Source: Flavobacterium panici
GTDB taxonomy: Bacteria; Bacteroidota; Bacteroidia; Flavobacteriales; Flavobacteriaceae
DNA length: 64,000 nt
Assembly: GCF_903819335.1 (NCBI RefSeq)
Contig: NZ_CAIJDE010000017.1
Span: 337,397-401,396, forward strand
Reading direction: 5' to 3'
The notes beneath the pieces were generated by a model that worked only from the letters and a program-made list of their open reading frames with translations, did not search any database and was not told the origin of the DNA. The first letter of the stretch is position 1. Every line of letters starts with the position of its first letter. Positions 12,101 to 27,100 of this stretch are shown here, piece after piece. The position numbers were made by a program, and so were the translations under genes.

Positions 12101-15100
12101 AGTCAATTGTTGGTAATGCGTCTGTACCAATTGTTACGTCTAATTTAACTGTACATCCATTTGCATCTTTTGCATAAACATCCCATAATGTGTTTGTAGC
12201 CGGAGCTAATACAGCGCTTGCACTATTTGTGTAATCTGCAGCTACCGGAGTAACACCATCCTGAACGAATGCATAAGTATAGTTAGGTGTTGCACCTGAA
12301 GCAATAACTTCAACTTTTGCACCAGAATTACAATTTGCATTTACGTTGCTAACCAAGTTGATGCTTAGAGCTGTTGGCTGAGTAACTACAACTGAAGCAG
12401 TTGCAATACATCCTGTAATATCATCAGTAACCTGAAGAGTGTATGTTGCCGGAACTAATCCTGTAACGTCAACAGTATTTCCTGTTTGTGTTACCGTACC
12501 TGTTCCTGCTGTTAATGTTGCAGTATATGTTCCTCCAAAGTTTGCAACTGTGAATTTAACGGCACCATTTGCTTGTCCGTTACAAATTACATTACTTACT
12601 AATTGACCTGCAACTGTAATATTAGTTACCGGAGCAACTGTGTATGATTTTTGATCTTTACATCCGTTAGCATCAGTTACTTCAAATAAGTAAGTATCCG
12701 GAGCTAATAATGTGAATATTCCGCTAGCAGCACCTGAAACATTTGAAGTTGCACTAGCTGGTGATAAAATTGCGTAAGCTAAAGTACCAACACCATTTGT
12801 TGTAGTGATAGTAACTGTACTTGTAGTACTAGCCGCCGGAGCACAATAAATTGGTGTTCCAGTAATGTTTGTAATTGTTGGCGGATTTAACGCTGGAATA
12901 TTAACTCCATTTGTTAAAGTGAATATACATCCTTTAGCATCTTTAACTAAAACATTGAATGTTGTTCCAGCAAAAGCTTCGTATGTATTTGTACTTGTAT
13001 AAGTTACACCGTTATCAAAACTATATAAGTAAGGAGCAGTACCATCTGCAGCTGTTACAGTAACTACTGCTTTTGTTGGTACATTTCCTGCAGCACATGT
13101 CAATGCTGTTGTTAAAGCAGACGTTGCTGTTAATGCTGCCGGCTGAGTTATTGTGATTGGTGTACCTGGATAAAGACAAGATTTAGCATCTCTTACCGTA
13201 ATAGTATATGCAGTACCTGCCGCTAATCCTGTAAATACATTTGATGTTTGGAAAGCTCCACCATCTAATTGATATTGATAAGGACCAACTCCTGAAGTAA
13301 CATTTACCGTAATTGTTCCATCTGTACCTCCATTACAACTTACATGTGTTTCAACAGTAGTAAATAATGTAGGCTGGATAGGATCTAATGTTAAAGTAGT
13401 AGTTGCCTCACATGCTGTTGGCAATTTAGCATCATTTACTTTGAACATATAGTTAGCTAAAACACTAGTTGTTAGAACATTTGATGGCATCAAGGTATAG
13501 TTAAGACCTCCATCAGTAGAATAATAATAAGTGTATGCTGTGTTGTAACCTCCTGTAGCTGTTAATGTAATTTGAGCGTCTGGAGTTATAGTACAATCTA
13601 GTTCTTTTGTTAATGCTGCACTTAAGTGTAGCTGTGGTTTAACTTCATAAGTTGTAGTTGCTGTACAACCATTTCCATCTTTAATTACTAAAGTATAAGT
13701 ACCTGAAGCATTAAACGTAAAGCTTGGACTTGTTTGGAAAGTACTTCCGTTTACGCTGTAAGTAGCTCCTCCAACTGCTGGATCAACTGTTCCAGAAATT
13801 GCAAATGTGAATGGATTACCGTCATAACAAATTCCAGCTGGTGCTGTAATTGTTGGATCGACATCTTTATTTAATGTAATAGCTGCGAATTTGATACAGC
13901 CATAAGCATCTTTTGCGTAAGCAATGTAGTTTCCTGCATTTCTGTTAAATGTATTTACAGAAGCCCAACCTGCAGAAGCTGCTGTTGGTGCAGGATCTGT
14001 AGACAATAATAATTGATATGTATATGGACCTGTTCCGTCTTTTGCAACAGCTGTAATTACACCAGAGTTTGGATTACAATTTGCATTTTTAGTAACTGAA
14101 GCCGTAACTGATAAATCAATAGCAGATTCAGTAATGTTAAACGTATTACTAGCAATACTACATCCTGCATTAGTTCCACCTGCAGTTTCTTTAATTACAA
14201 CAACATAATTTCCAAAACCTAATGCACCAATGTTGTTAATTGGAAGTGAACCATTAGCAGGTACTGTACCTGTTCCGGTAACACCTGTAGTAACCATAGT
14301 GAAAGAATTGAATATCTCATAACTAATAGGCGTTGGTGTTGGATATGTACTATTTACTGTCAATGAAACATTTCCATTATTGCTTCCTTTACAAGTAACA
14401 TTGTTAGCTGTTAATCCAGTTACAGTTAAAGTAGAGTTAGTTGGAATAGGGAATTGAGCTGTTTCATAGTAGTAACAACCTGTTCCGGCATCGTGTACGA
14501 TAAAAGTATATTTAACACCTGGTAATAAGTTTGGTATGCTTGTTTTTTTACTTCCTGGGTTTACTCCTGCAGGAACTCCTAAAACGTCTTCATCATACCA
14601 TGGTAAAGTAGTTGGAGAAGTATAAGTCATTCCAGGACCTGTGTAAACAGCGAAGTGGAATGGCCCATTACCTGTAATATTAGTAGATGCAGCACCAATA
14701 GCTACAACTGCTGAACCCAAAGAAGAACAATCAGCTGGCGGCGGTGTTACTGTAATATCAAGATCATTTGGCGGTGAAGCAACAAATATATTTTGCTCAA
14801 TATTAGTACAACCATTTGCATCTGTAATGATAATTTGGTATAAACCAAAGTCAACTACTTCGAAAACAACTGAAGCTCCAGTTTGACCTGTAATTTGTTT
14901 GTTATATCCATTTACTCCGGTTACATGATAGGTATAATTAGGAGTTCCTCCTGTAACAGAAGTAATTGTAATAGCTCCTAATGAAACACCTAATGCACCA
15001 CAAGTAATAGGCGTAATTGTTCTGTTTACTACGATTGGTGTTGGCTGAGCAATATTAATATTATCTGTATCTGTACATCCTTTTGCATCAGTTACAGTAA

Positions 15101-18100
15101 TTACATAATTACCAGCGGCTAAACCTGAAGTTTGTGAACCGTAATTAACTCCTGTAGTTGTATTTAAAACAGTATATACAAATGGTGCCTGACCTTTTGT
15201 ATTATCAATTGTAATAGCAATTGCTGCTGTAGCATCACCATTACAGTTTATACTTTGAGTTTGTGAAACTCCAGTAATATCTGGATTAACTGGTGTCGTA
15301 ACGATAACCGCAGAAGACGTAGCTGTACAACCTCTAGAATCAGTTACTGTGAAAGTGTATGATCCTGCTGTGTTAGTTGTAAATACATTTCCAGCGAATG
15401 TTCCTGTGTTAGGAGAAGCAGTGTAAGTAAATGGTCCGCTTCCTCCTGCTGGTGTCAAAGTAATTTGAGCATCAGTTGGAACTGAACATGTAATGTCCTT
15501 GTCTAATGTCGCATTTAGTGTTAATGCGTTATTTACTAAAACAACATTACTATCTGCTGTACATCCGTTACCATCTTTAATTCTGATAGTATAACTTCCA
15601 GGTGTAGTAACAACAAACGTGTTACCTGCCTGATATGAAGCTCCTCCATTAATACTGTAGCTCAATGGTGCTACTAGTCCAACTCCCGGAGTTGCTGTAA
15701 TAGTATAGCTTCCTACACCAAAACACTGACCCGCTGCAGAAGCTGTAACAGTTGGAACAACATCTTTAGCTATAGTAATATCTAATTTAAATGTACATCC
15801 GTTTGCATCTATAACGTGAACGTCCCAGTTTAAGTTAACAGCTGGGTCTAAGTTTGCTTTGTTATTGTTTGAATAAGCTCCTACCGCAGCACCATCCTGA
15901 ACAAATGAGTATCTGTATATAGGCGTTCCTCCAGTTGCAGTAACTGTAACTGCTGAAGTACTAACAAAACAGTTAGCATTTACCGCAGCATAAGTTGCAG
16001 ATAAAGCAGCAGCCGGTTGATTAATAGTAATCGAAGCATTAGCTGTACAACCTGTTACTTCATCTGTAATAACAATTGCGTAAGTATTTGCTGTTAAATT
16101 TGGTAAAGTTACAGTTCCAGTATTAACTCCTGTTACTGCCGTACCTCCATTAACTGTATAAGAATATGTAGAACCGAAACCTGAAACAGTTAATCTTATA
16201 GATCCTGTATTTCCTCCGTTACATAATACATCACTTAATTTACTAGCTAAAACAGTAATTGGAGTTACCGGATTAACTGTATATGATTCTGTATAATAAC
16301 ATCCGTTAGCATCGGTAACTTTAAACATATAAGTACCTGGTGCAAGATTTGCAAAAGCATTAGATGTTTGTTTAGGAATGATAACCGGAGATGGAGCAAT
16401 TGTTTCGTATTGTAAAGTTCCAACACCATTTGTCGCTGTTAAAGTAACAGTAGTTGTTGTAGCCGTACAAGTAACTGCCGGAGCAGCAAATGTTAAATCT
16501 GTTGGAGAGTTTAATCTCAATAAAGTTCCATTACCTGTTACCGGACATCCTTTTGCATCTCTTACTGAGTAAGTATAAGCTTGGTTAGTTCCGTTATCAT
16601 TTAATGTTAAAACATTATTTGAGCTGTACCCGCTTCCGTTGAAGCTGTATTCGTAAGGAGCAGTTCCTGTTCCTGCTGTAACATTAATTGTAACTGTTCC
16701 TGCTACTTTAGCATTTGAAGTGTTACATGAGAAAGGAACTTCAACTACTGTAGCAGCTAATGTTAAAGGCTGCGTAATTGTAACTGCTACTGATCCAGTA
16801 CAGTTTTTACTGTCTTTTACGTAGAAAGTATAAGAACCTGCAGCTAATCCTGTAAATACCGGATTTGCAGCAAATGGTCCTGCAACATTGTTGCTATATG
16901 TAAATCCGCCTGATCCTCCAGCACCTGTTAAAGTAACTGAACCATTTGAACTTCCATTACAGCTTGCATTTACCTGAACAGCTGTAACTGTTGGGTTTGT
17001 AATAGGAGCAACTGTAACAACTGCAGTTTTTGTACAGTTGTTAGAATCTGTAATTACAAATGTATAAGTATCTGCATTTGCAGGTGTTACTGTGTATGTA
17101 AATGTTGGTCCCGAAATAGGTGCACTTGCTGCACTTGGAGCACCAGCACCTTTTTGTACTGTATAAGTATATGTAGATCTACCGCCGCCTATTGTAACTG
17201 TAATTGTTGCATTTGGAGTAGCTGTACAATCTAATGTTTTTGTAACTGTACCAGCAGCTGTTAATTGCGGGTAAACCACTGTTGCAGCCGGAGCCGCAGC
17301 AATACATCCGTTTTTATCTTTTACATAAACGGTATAAGTTCCTGCAGCTACTGAGAAAGTATTACTTGTTTGGAACGCTCCGGTTGGACCATTAATTCCG
17401 TAAGTTAATGGTGCTAAACCTGTAGCAGTCGCAGTAATAGTGAATCCGCTTCCAGAAGCTGTACATTGATTGTTAACCGTTACGTTAGTAATCGCTGGCA
17501 TTGCATCCAAAATAACTGTAGCTGTTGATTTAGCAATACAGCCATTTGCATCTTTCACGTAAACATCCCAAACTAAATCAGCTCCAGAATTAGTGTCTAC
17601 TGTTAAAACAGCACTATTTCCGTAAGTTGAAGTTGGAACTGTTGACGGGCTTTTCGCGAAAGCGTAAGTATAATTTGGTGTACCGCCTGTAGCTGTAACC
17701 GTAATTTGTGAATTATCGTTATTACAATTAACATTAGTTCCTACAGCTGTAGTAATTGCTAAAGCAGCCGCTGGCTGACCAATAACAATGCTTGCAGAAT
17801 TAGTACATCCTGTTGCAGTATCTGTTACCTGAACAGTATAAGTTCCTGCAGCAACATTTGATAATGTTAATGTATTTCCTGATTGTGTTAATGTTCCTGA
17901 TCCTAAAGTTCCTGCTGTTAAAGTAAATGTATAAGCACCTACTACAGCATTACCAGAAACTGTATAAGTACCAGATCCTGTTGAACCTCCTCTACATAAA
18001 ACATCACTTGTTTTATTTCCAGTAATTGCAATTGGAGTAACTGGATTTACAATGTAAGGTTCTGTATAATAACATCCGTTTGCATCTGTAACTCTAAAAG

Positions 18101-21100
18101 TATAAGATCCAGGTGGAAGATTTGCGAATGAATTTGATGTTTGTTTAGCAATGATTACTGTCGATGGAGCGATTGTTTCGTATTGCAAAGCTCCAACTCC
18201 ATTTACTGCTGTCAAAGTAACAGTTGTTGTTGTAGCTGTACAAGTAACAGCCGGATTAGCAAAAGTTAAGTCTGTTGGTGGGTTTAGTCTCAATAAAGTT
18301 CCATTACCTGTAACCGGACAGCCTTTTGCATCTCTTACTGAGTAAGTATAAGCTTGATTCGCTCCGTTGTCATTTAATGTTAATACATTATTTGAGCTGT
18401 ATCCGCTTCCGTTGAAGCTGTATTCGTAAGGAGCTGTTCCTGTTCCTGCAGTAACATTAATTGTAACTGTTCCTGCAACTTTAGCATTTGAAGTGTTACA
18501 TGTAAATGGAACTACTGCAACTGTTGCAGCTAATGTTATAGGCTGCGTAATTGTAACAGCTACTGATCCAGAACAATTTTTGCTGTCTTTTACGTAGAAA
18601 GTATAAGAACCTGCAGCTAATCCTGTAAATACCGGATTAGTTGTAAATCCTGTTGTTGGATTATTACTGTATGTGAAACTACCTGATCCTCCGGCACCTG
18701 TTAAAGTAACTGAACCATCTGCAGCGCCATTACAGCTTGCATTTACCTGAACAGCCGTAACCGTTGGATTTGCAATTGGGGCAACTGTAACAACTGCTGT
18801 TCTCGTACAGCTGTTAGAATCTGTAATTACAAATGTATAAGTATCTGCATTTGCAGGTGTTACTGTATAAGTAAATGTTGGCCCTGTAATAGGTGCACTT
18901 GCTGCACTTGGAGCACCAGCACCTTTTTGTACTGTATAAGTATATGTAGATCTACCACCTCCAATTGTAACTGTAATAGTTGCGTTTGGAGTAGCTGTAC
19001 AATCTAATTCTTTTGTAACTGTACCAGCTGCTGTTAATTGTGGGTAAACTACTGTTGCAGCCGGAGCTGAAGCAGTACAGCCGTTTTTATCTTTTACACT
19101 TACTGTGTAAGTTCCCGCAGCAACTGTAAATGTATTTGAAGTTTGGAAAGAAGTTCCATCAATACTATATGTCAATGGAGCTAAACCTGTAGCAGTTGCA
19201 GTAATCGTGAATCCGCTTCCAGAAGCTGTACATTGATTGTTAACCGTTACATTAGTTATAGCCGGCATTCCATCCAAAATAACTGTAGCTGTTGATTTAG
19301 CAATACAGCCATTTGCATCTTTCACGTAAACATCCCAAACTAAATCAGCTCCTGAGTTAGTGTCTACTGTTAAAACATTACTAGCGCCATAAGTCGATGA
19401 TGGTACTGTTGATGGGCTTTTCGCGAAAGCGTAAGTATAATTTGGAGTACCTCCTGTTGCTGTAACTGTAATATTTGAATTATCATTATTACAATTTACG
19501 TTTGTAGCAACTGCTGTCGTAATTGCCAATGCAGCCGCTGGCTGACCAATAACAATACTTGCAGAATTAGTACATCCTGTTGCAGTATCTGTTACCTGAA
19601 CAGTATAAGTTCCTGCTGCAACATTTGATAATGTTAATGTATCTCCTGATTTTGTTAGTGTTCCTGATCCTAAAGTTCCTGCTGTTAAAGTAAATGTATA
19701 AGCACCGGGTGTAGCATTACCAGAAACTGTGTAAGTTCCAGATCCTGTTGAACCTCCTCTACATAAAACATCACTTGTTTTATTTCCAGTAATTGCAATT
19801 GGAGTAACTGGATTTACAATGTAAGGTTCTGTATAATAACATCCGTTTGTATCTGTAACTCTGAAAGTATAAGATCCAGGTGCAAGGTTTGTGAATGCAT
19901 TTGATGTTTGTTTTGCTCTAATTACTGTCGATGGAGCAATTGTTTCGTATTGTAAAGTTCCTACTCCATTTACTGCTGTTAAAGTAACAGTTGTACTTGT
20001 AGCTGTACAAGTAACCGCTGGAGAAGCAAAAGTTAAATCTGTTGGAGGGTTTAGTCTCAATAAAGTTCCATTACCTGTAACCGGACATCCTTTTGCATCT
20101 CTTACTGAGTAAGTATATGGCTGATCTGCACCGTTGTCATTTAATGTTAATACATTATTTGAGCTGTATCCGCTTCCATTGAAGCTGTATTCGTAAGGAG
20201 CTGTTCCTGTTCCTGCTGTAACATTAATAGTAACTGTTCCTGCTACTTTAGCATTTGAAGTGTTACATGTAAATCCTACAACGGCAACTGTAGCTGCTAA
20301 AGTACTTGGCTGCGTAATTGTAACTGCTACTGATCCTGTACAACCTTTACTGTCTTTTACATAGAAAGTATAAGAACCTGCCGTTAATCCGTTAAATACT
20401 GGATTAGTAGTAAATCCTGTTGTTGCATTATTACTGTATGTGAAACTACCTGATCCTCCAGCACCTGTTAAAGTAACTGAACCATCTGCAGCTCCATTAC
20501 AGCTTGAATTTGTCTGAGCAGCTGTAACCGTTGGGTTTGAAATTGGGTCTACTGTAGTTACTGCTGTAGCCTGACATCCATTAGCATCTGTAATTACAAA
20601 TGTATAAGTGTCTGCATTTCCAGGAGTAACTGAGAAAGTAAATGTTGGTCCTGCAATAGAAGCGCTTGGTGCACTTGGAGTACCTGAACCTTTTCTAGAT
20701 GTATATGTAAATGGAGTTCTTCCCCCGCCAATTGTAACTGTAATTGTTGCGTTTGGAGTAACTGTACAATCTAATTCTTTTGTAACAGCACCTACAGCTG
20801 TTAACTGTGGATAAACTACTGTTGCAGCCGGAGCTGAAGCAATACAGCCGTTTTTATCTTTTACACTTACAGTATAAGTTCCCGCAGCAACGTTAAAAAT
20901 ATTTGAAGTTTGGAAAGAAGTTCCATCTATACTATATGTCAACGGAGCTAAACCTGTTCCTGTTGCAGTAATAGTAAACGAATTACCTGAACCTGTACAT
21001 TGGTTATTGATTGCTGCAGTTACGCTTGGTAAATTATCTGTAGCAATAGTAACTGTATTTTTTGTTGTACAGCCATTTGCGTCTTTTACATAAACATCCC

Positions 21101-24100
21101 AAACTAAATCAGCTCCAGAATTAGTATCTACAGTTAAAGTGGCACTATTGCCATAAGTCGATGATGGTACTGTTGATGGGCTTTTCGCGAAAGCGTAAGT
21201 ATAATTTGGCGTACCGCCTGCAGCCGTAACTGTAATTTGTGAATTATCGTTATTACAATTTACATTAGTAGATGCTGCTGTAAATGTTAATGCATTTGCA
21301 GGCTCAGCAATAATAATACTTGCTGTATTTGTACAACCTGTTGCATTGTCTCTTACTTGTACAGAATATGTTCCTGCAGCAACGTTTGCTAATGTTAATG
21401 TATTTCCTGATTTTGTTATTGAGGCAGCCGCCGCAGGAGGTGTTACTGTATAAGTATAAGCACCAATTGTTGCATTACCAGAAACTGTAAAAGTTCCAGA
21501 TCCTGTTGCTCCTCCTTTACAAAGAGCATCACTTGTTTTATTACCAGCAACTGAAATTGGACTTACAGCATTGATAATATATGGTTCTTCATAATAACAT
21601 CCGTTAGCATCGGTAACTTTAAAGTTATAAGTTCCCGCTGCTAATCCAGCAAATACTCCTGTAGTATTTGTTGCTACAGATGCTGCTGGTGATGTAATTG
21701 CATACGTTAAAGTCCCTACTCCATTTGTGGCAGTAGCAGTAACTGTAGTTGTAGTTGCTGTACAAGTAACCGCAGCATTACTAAATGCTAAATCTGTTGG
21801 AGGGTTTAATCTGTTAATTGTAACTGTTTGAACTGGAGTTTTACAACCTTGTGCATCACTAACTACATAAGAAATAGTTTGGTTTGTTCCATTATCTGTT
21901 ACAGATAATGTACGCGTACTTGTAAAAGTTGTCCCTCCGTCAAAACTATATTGATAAGGAGCTGTACCTGTTGTTGGAACAGCAATTGTTACAGTAGCCG
22001 CTTGTTTAACATTTGAAGCATTACATGAAAATGCAGTTGCACTTGCAGTAGCTGTTAATGTTGTTGGCTGCGTAATAGTAATATTTCCAACTGCAGATTT
22101 ACAACCTTTACTATCCATTACCTGGAATGTATAAGTTCCTGCAGCTAATCCTGTGTAATCTGATTGAGCAATAAATGTTGCACTTCCGTTGAAACTGTAA
22201 GTATATCCTCCAGATCCACCTGCTCCGACTAATTGAATAGAACCTGTTGAAGCTCCATTACATGTTGCATTTACTTTCGTAGCTGTAACTGTTGGATTTG
22301 AAATTGGATTTACAACTGCGCTAGTTGTAGTAATACAACCTTTTGAATCTGTAATTTCAAAAGTATAAGTATTTGCAGTTGTTGCAGTATATACAAATGA
22401 ATTACCTGTTACATTGTTACTACCACTGTAAGTTCCTGAACCTATTTTAACTTTATATTTAAATGCACTTGTACCTCCCGTAATAGAAACTGTGATAGTA
22501 GCATTTGGAGAAGTAGTACAATCTAACGTTTTAGAGATTGTTGCGCTTCCTTCTAATTCAGGTGCAATTACAATGTTGCTAACTGTAGCTGTACAGTTAT
22601 TACTGTCTGTTACAACAACATTATGTGTACCAGGACCTACATTCGTAAATGTATTTGAAGTTTGTGCAGCTCCGCCGTCTAAACTATAAGTTAAAGTTCC
22701 TGTTCCTGTAGCTGTTACTACAAGTGTTGCCTGATTAGTAGAATCATAACATAAATCTGAACTCGCAGCTAATGAAGCTGTTGGAGCTGTTGGATTATTA
22801 ATATTTACAGTAGCTGAAGCTGGAGAAGTACAAGCGTTTACATCTCTAACCACTATTCTATATGTTCCTGAAGCAACGTTTGTAAATATATTCGAAGTTT
22901 GGAATGGTACTACAACTGTAGTTCCATTAGATTGTCTTAACTCATATTGGTAAGCCGGTGTCCCTCCTGTTACTGTTGCGGTAATGGAAGCGCCAGTTGT
23001 ACAAGTAGGCTGAGCCGTAACCTGAGCTGTAACTGCTAATGCTGCTGGTGCAGTAATAGGTTGAGAGAATGGGAAGCTACAAGTCGATGCACTATTGTTG
23101 AAACGAACTTGAATTGAATAGGTTTGGCTTGTTAAACCTGTTACAGTTACAGGAGATACTTTAGAATTTACCCAGGTAGTTCCATTATTCATAGAATAAT
23201 CGAATCCGTATGGAAGATTAAAGTTTTCTGCTGCTAATGTAATTTCTCCGTTATTTCCTCCATTACAAGTAACATTTTTAACTCCTGTTATAGAAGCTGT
23301 AAATGCTTTATTACTGTCGATAACAATAGGGAAATCTTTTTGAGTAATACATGATTTTGGAATCTGACGTACCCAGATATCATCGATAACTAAGTCATTA
23401 CCTCCATATTCAGTACTTCCTGAACGAATTCTGAAAGTAAGGTTTGTGTTATTTCCTGGATTTAACGAGATATTTATTGGAACCCATTTTGTTCTGTTAG
23501 CATCATTTGCTGCTTCAGCAATTTTACCTGTATCTTCAGTAGCAACAACATTACCAGAACCATCAACCAATTCGAATCTTACAATTGGAGCTGCTCCGGT
23601 TACACCTGTATTTAATAAGTTACCTACATATAAGGAAACCATTACAGGCTGATTTGGGATAACATCAATAATTGGTTTGCTATATAAAACTCCATAAGGT
23701 CCTGCTGCACCACCAATATTTACTAATAAATATCTTCCGTTTGCATCTGTTCCATTTGTTGTATGGTCTTTAAAGTGGTACCAAGCTGTATCACCTCTCC
23801 AGAAGAAACTTGTAACTGAGTATTGGTTATCTTCAACAGAACGAGTTGGAGTTCCGTTTAAAGAACAAGTATATGGAGGGTTAACTCTTTGGTCGTTGAA
23901 ACAGTAAGCCGATGCAATACCAGGAGTTGTTGTAGTTCCTCCAGAACCAAAATCTTCTTGTAATAAATTACTATAAGTTGGTACTGAAACTAAATTGTAT
24001 TTTACACTTACTGTGTGAGATCCTGATGGAACATTTACAAAAACGTTCGAAGGAGTATTTGTGTTTAAAACATTATCTAAATAATATTCATAGCTGTAAT

Positions 24101-27100
24101 TTGCCCCACCACCATTTGTTACCGTTACAGTACTTGTTGCAGTTCCATTACAATTAAATACTGGTGCTCCAACTGCAATTGTAGGGTCTGCAGGTTTTGG
24201 ATCTAATATAACTCCAGGCATTGCGAACGTACAGCCTTTTGAATCTCTAACATAAAGTGTATAAGTTCCCGGTGCTACGTAAGCTTCATTTGATGTTCCG
24301 TAAGTTGTTCCTCCGTTAAAGCTATATGTGTAAGGAGGAGTTCCACCTTGAGGGTTTGTAATACGTACTTTACCAAAACCATTACCTGATGGATCACAAC
24401 CTGCTAATTCAGAAACACCCGCAGAAGCACTTAATGCATTTGCAGGAGCTGTAATTGTAATAGTAGTTGCAGGATCAGTACATGTAGTTCCTGATAAAGT
24501 ATATTTAACTACAACATTGTAAGTTCCGCCTGTTAAATTAGAGAAAACAGGAGTAGTGCTAAATGTCGCACCATTGTCAATACTGTATTGTAAAGTATAT
24601 CCGTTTGCGTTTGTAACGTTAATATTAATTTGAGCTGTACCGCCGTTACAATTAATTTCTGTATTTGTTATATTGTAAACAGGCTTAGGATTTCCTGTAA
24701 CTGTAATTGATGTTGTTGCCTCACAGTTATTAGAATCAACTAAACGAATATTATATGTTCCAGCTGTTGTAAAAGTAATTTCGTTTGAAGTAAGGAAAGT
24801 AGTCGATCCATTTACAAAGAAGAAATATGGTGCTGTACCTCCAGAACCTGATAATGTAATTTTACCATCGCTACATGCTGTAAGAGGTGTTGTCAAGGCT
24901 GCAGTTGCTACTAGAGGAGCTGCAATGTTATTTATAGAAATAACACTTGACACATTACAAGTTGGAGCTGGTGTACCGCCAATTGGTGCATTTGTAACTC
25001 TTACCCTGTAAGTGGTTCCAGGATTTAAATTAGCAAAAGTATAATCTGAAGCTGCAATAGGCCCAACACTATTTACAAGTGCATTTGTAGCATTATTATA
25101 TAAGTAATAATAATATTGCGGGTCTATATTTAAAGCACCTACTTTTATACTTCCTTTATCTCCGTAACAAGTTGGTTGAGTTACTGCTGTAGTAATCTGT
25201 AAGTCTCTGCTTCTAATAAGAATACCCGGAACAGAAAAAATACATGGATTAGTAGCAACACCAATTTGTCTGATATAAACAGTATAAGAGTTAGGAGTTG
25301 TAATATTGAAAGTATTACTTGTTTGATATGCTCCTACTGCACCACTAGGATCAGTTCTGATAGCATATTCATAACCTGCAGGCACGCCGCCAATTGTAAT
25401 ACTTCCAGGAACACCACAAATAATATCTTTATGTGTTTCTGTTGGAGTTAACAAATTCGTATAAACATTAAAGTAGAAACGGTTGAAACATCCTCCCGCA
25501 TAATTTAATGTTACTCGAAATTGTCCTGCCTGGTTTGCCGTATAATTTGGCCCTGAACCAACACTAGCCCATGTACAGGCAGCATTTTCATTGGCACAAT
25601 TTTGATTTGTAACAGCAGTACAACTTCCTTCATTTAATTTCTCCCAAACAATACTTGTTGCGTCAGAAATACTTGTAGTAATTTGTCTGACAGCATTTGA
25701 ACCACACAAGAAAATATTTGGTAATTTTTTTCCATCATTAGAACAAGTTACTACCTGATCTGCGAAAGGAATTACCGGATTTTCTACTGTTGCTCCAAAT
25801 CTTGTTACAACAAATGACTGATAGATTGATCTACAAGGTGCAGCAGCGAGATTATAAACATAATAAGTTCCAGGATCTTTTACATTAAATACTTGTCCTT
25901 TTCCTATTTCAATAGTTCTTGCTTCATCACTATACCAAGTATAATCTGAATAACCATTAGCAGCTGTTAAGTTAATATTTGCTCCACAAAGTGTAACGTT
26001 CGTGGTGTATTTACAACCATCTACTCCAACTAAAAAGTTTGTCGCTTTTGGAACTAAAATACATCCTGTATTGGTATTAACACTCGGGTCATCAGAAATT
26101 GTAAAACTTGTATTTTGCTGTCCTTTGTACGTTGCATAAGCAGAGTTGTCAATACTATTAGAACAAGCCTCACTTAAACTTTGACAATCAGGAACAACCT
26201 TAACCTTAAAGCTTATAATTTTTTCAGGGTCACCAACTTTAACAATGTTGTTGTTTATTGCAAAAACAATATTTCTTGTCGTTGCATTATAACTTTGAAC
26301 CGTTACCCCAGTTGGTAACGAAACAATATCAGCCGGATAATTGAAAATAATATTAATAGGCAGCTGATCTCGAATTGTAAATGAGGTAGCATTATCATTA
26401 CCTGTATTTTTAAAACCAATTTCGTAGTTTAACTGCTGTCCTAAAGTAACATTTTGCCCGCCAATATTTGCTCCTAAATTATTTTTTACAATTTTAGTTA
26501 AAACAATTTTCGGTTCAATAATCTCAACGTTAAAAGCATTGAAAAAGAGTCCATAACCGTCTCCTCCCGTACTAAGCTTTAATTGTGCCGAGGTATCGTT
26601 GTTTTTAATAATTGCATTTGCGGCATTATTAAGATTTATAATCCCCGCTTCAAACCCCAGGGTATTACCACTACTTGGTGTTCGGTCTGTATAAGGACCA
26701 TTAACATCATTAAACGTACTATTAAAGAAGTTATTTACCGAACGCTCAGTAGTAAAAATATCAGTATTATTAATAGAATATTTATCGCCAGTAAGGTTAA
26801 CGTCTCCCTCTAAAGCGGCAAAAGCTAATTTTGCTTTTACAACTCCTGTTGGAATTGTTTTGAAACCTGTTAAGTCATAAGTTACAGGTCCACTAGATGC
26901 TTGTATCCAACGAAGACCGTCGAAAGAAGTAATATACTTTGCAGATGATTTTGGATCTTCATAAACAACAAATAAATTCCACCCTGCAGAAAAACCTCCA
27001 TTGATTCCACCTCTTCCAGAAATAATATTAGCAACTGTATAAGTTCCTTCAGGATTTGCTAATCCTTGTACCATCGTTGTTAGATCATAATAGTATGCAT

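Noticed and set aside
3285..27000. Many plus- and minus-strand open frames of 60-100 codons inside sprB
   Set aside because: They are antisense or shifted shadows of the repetitive, biased sprB frame and recur in register with its repeats.
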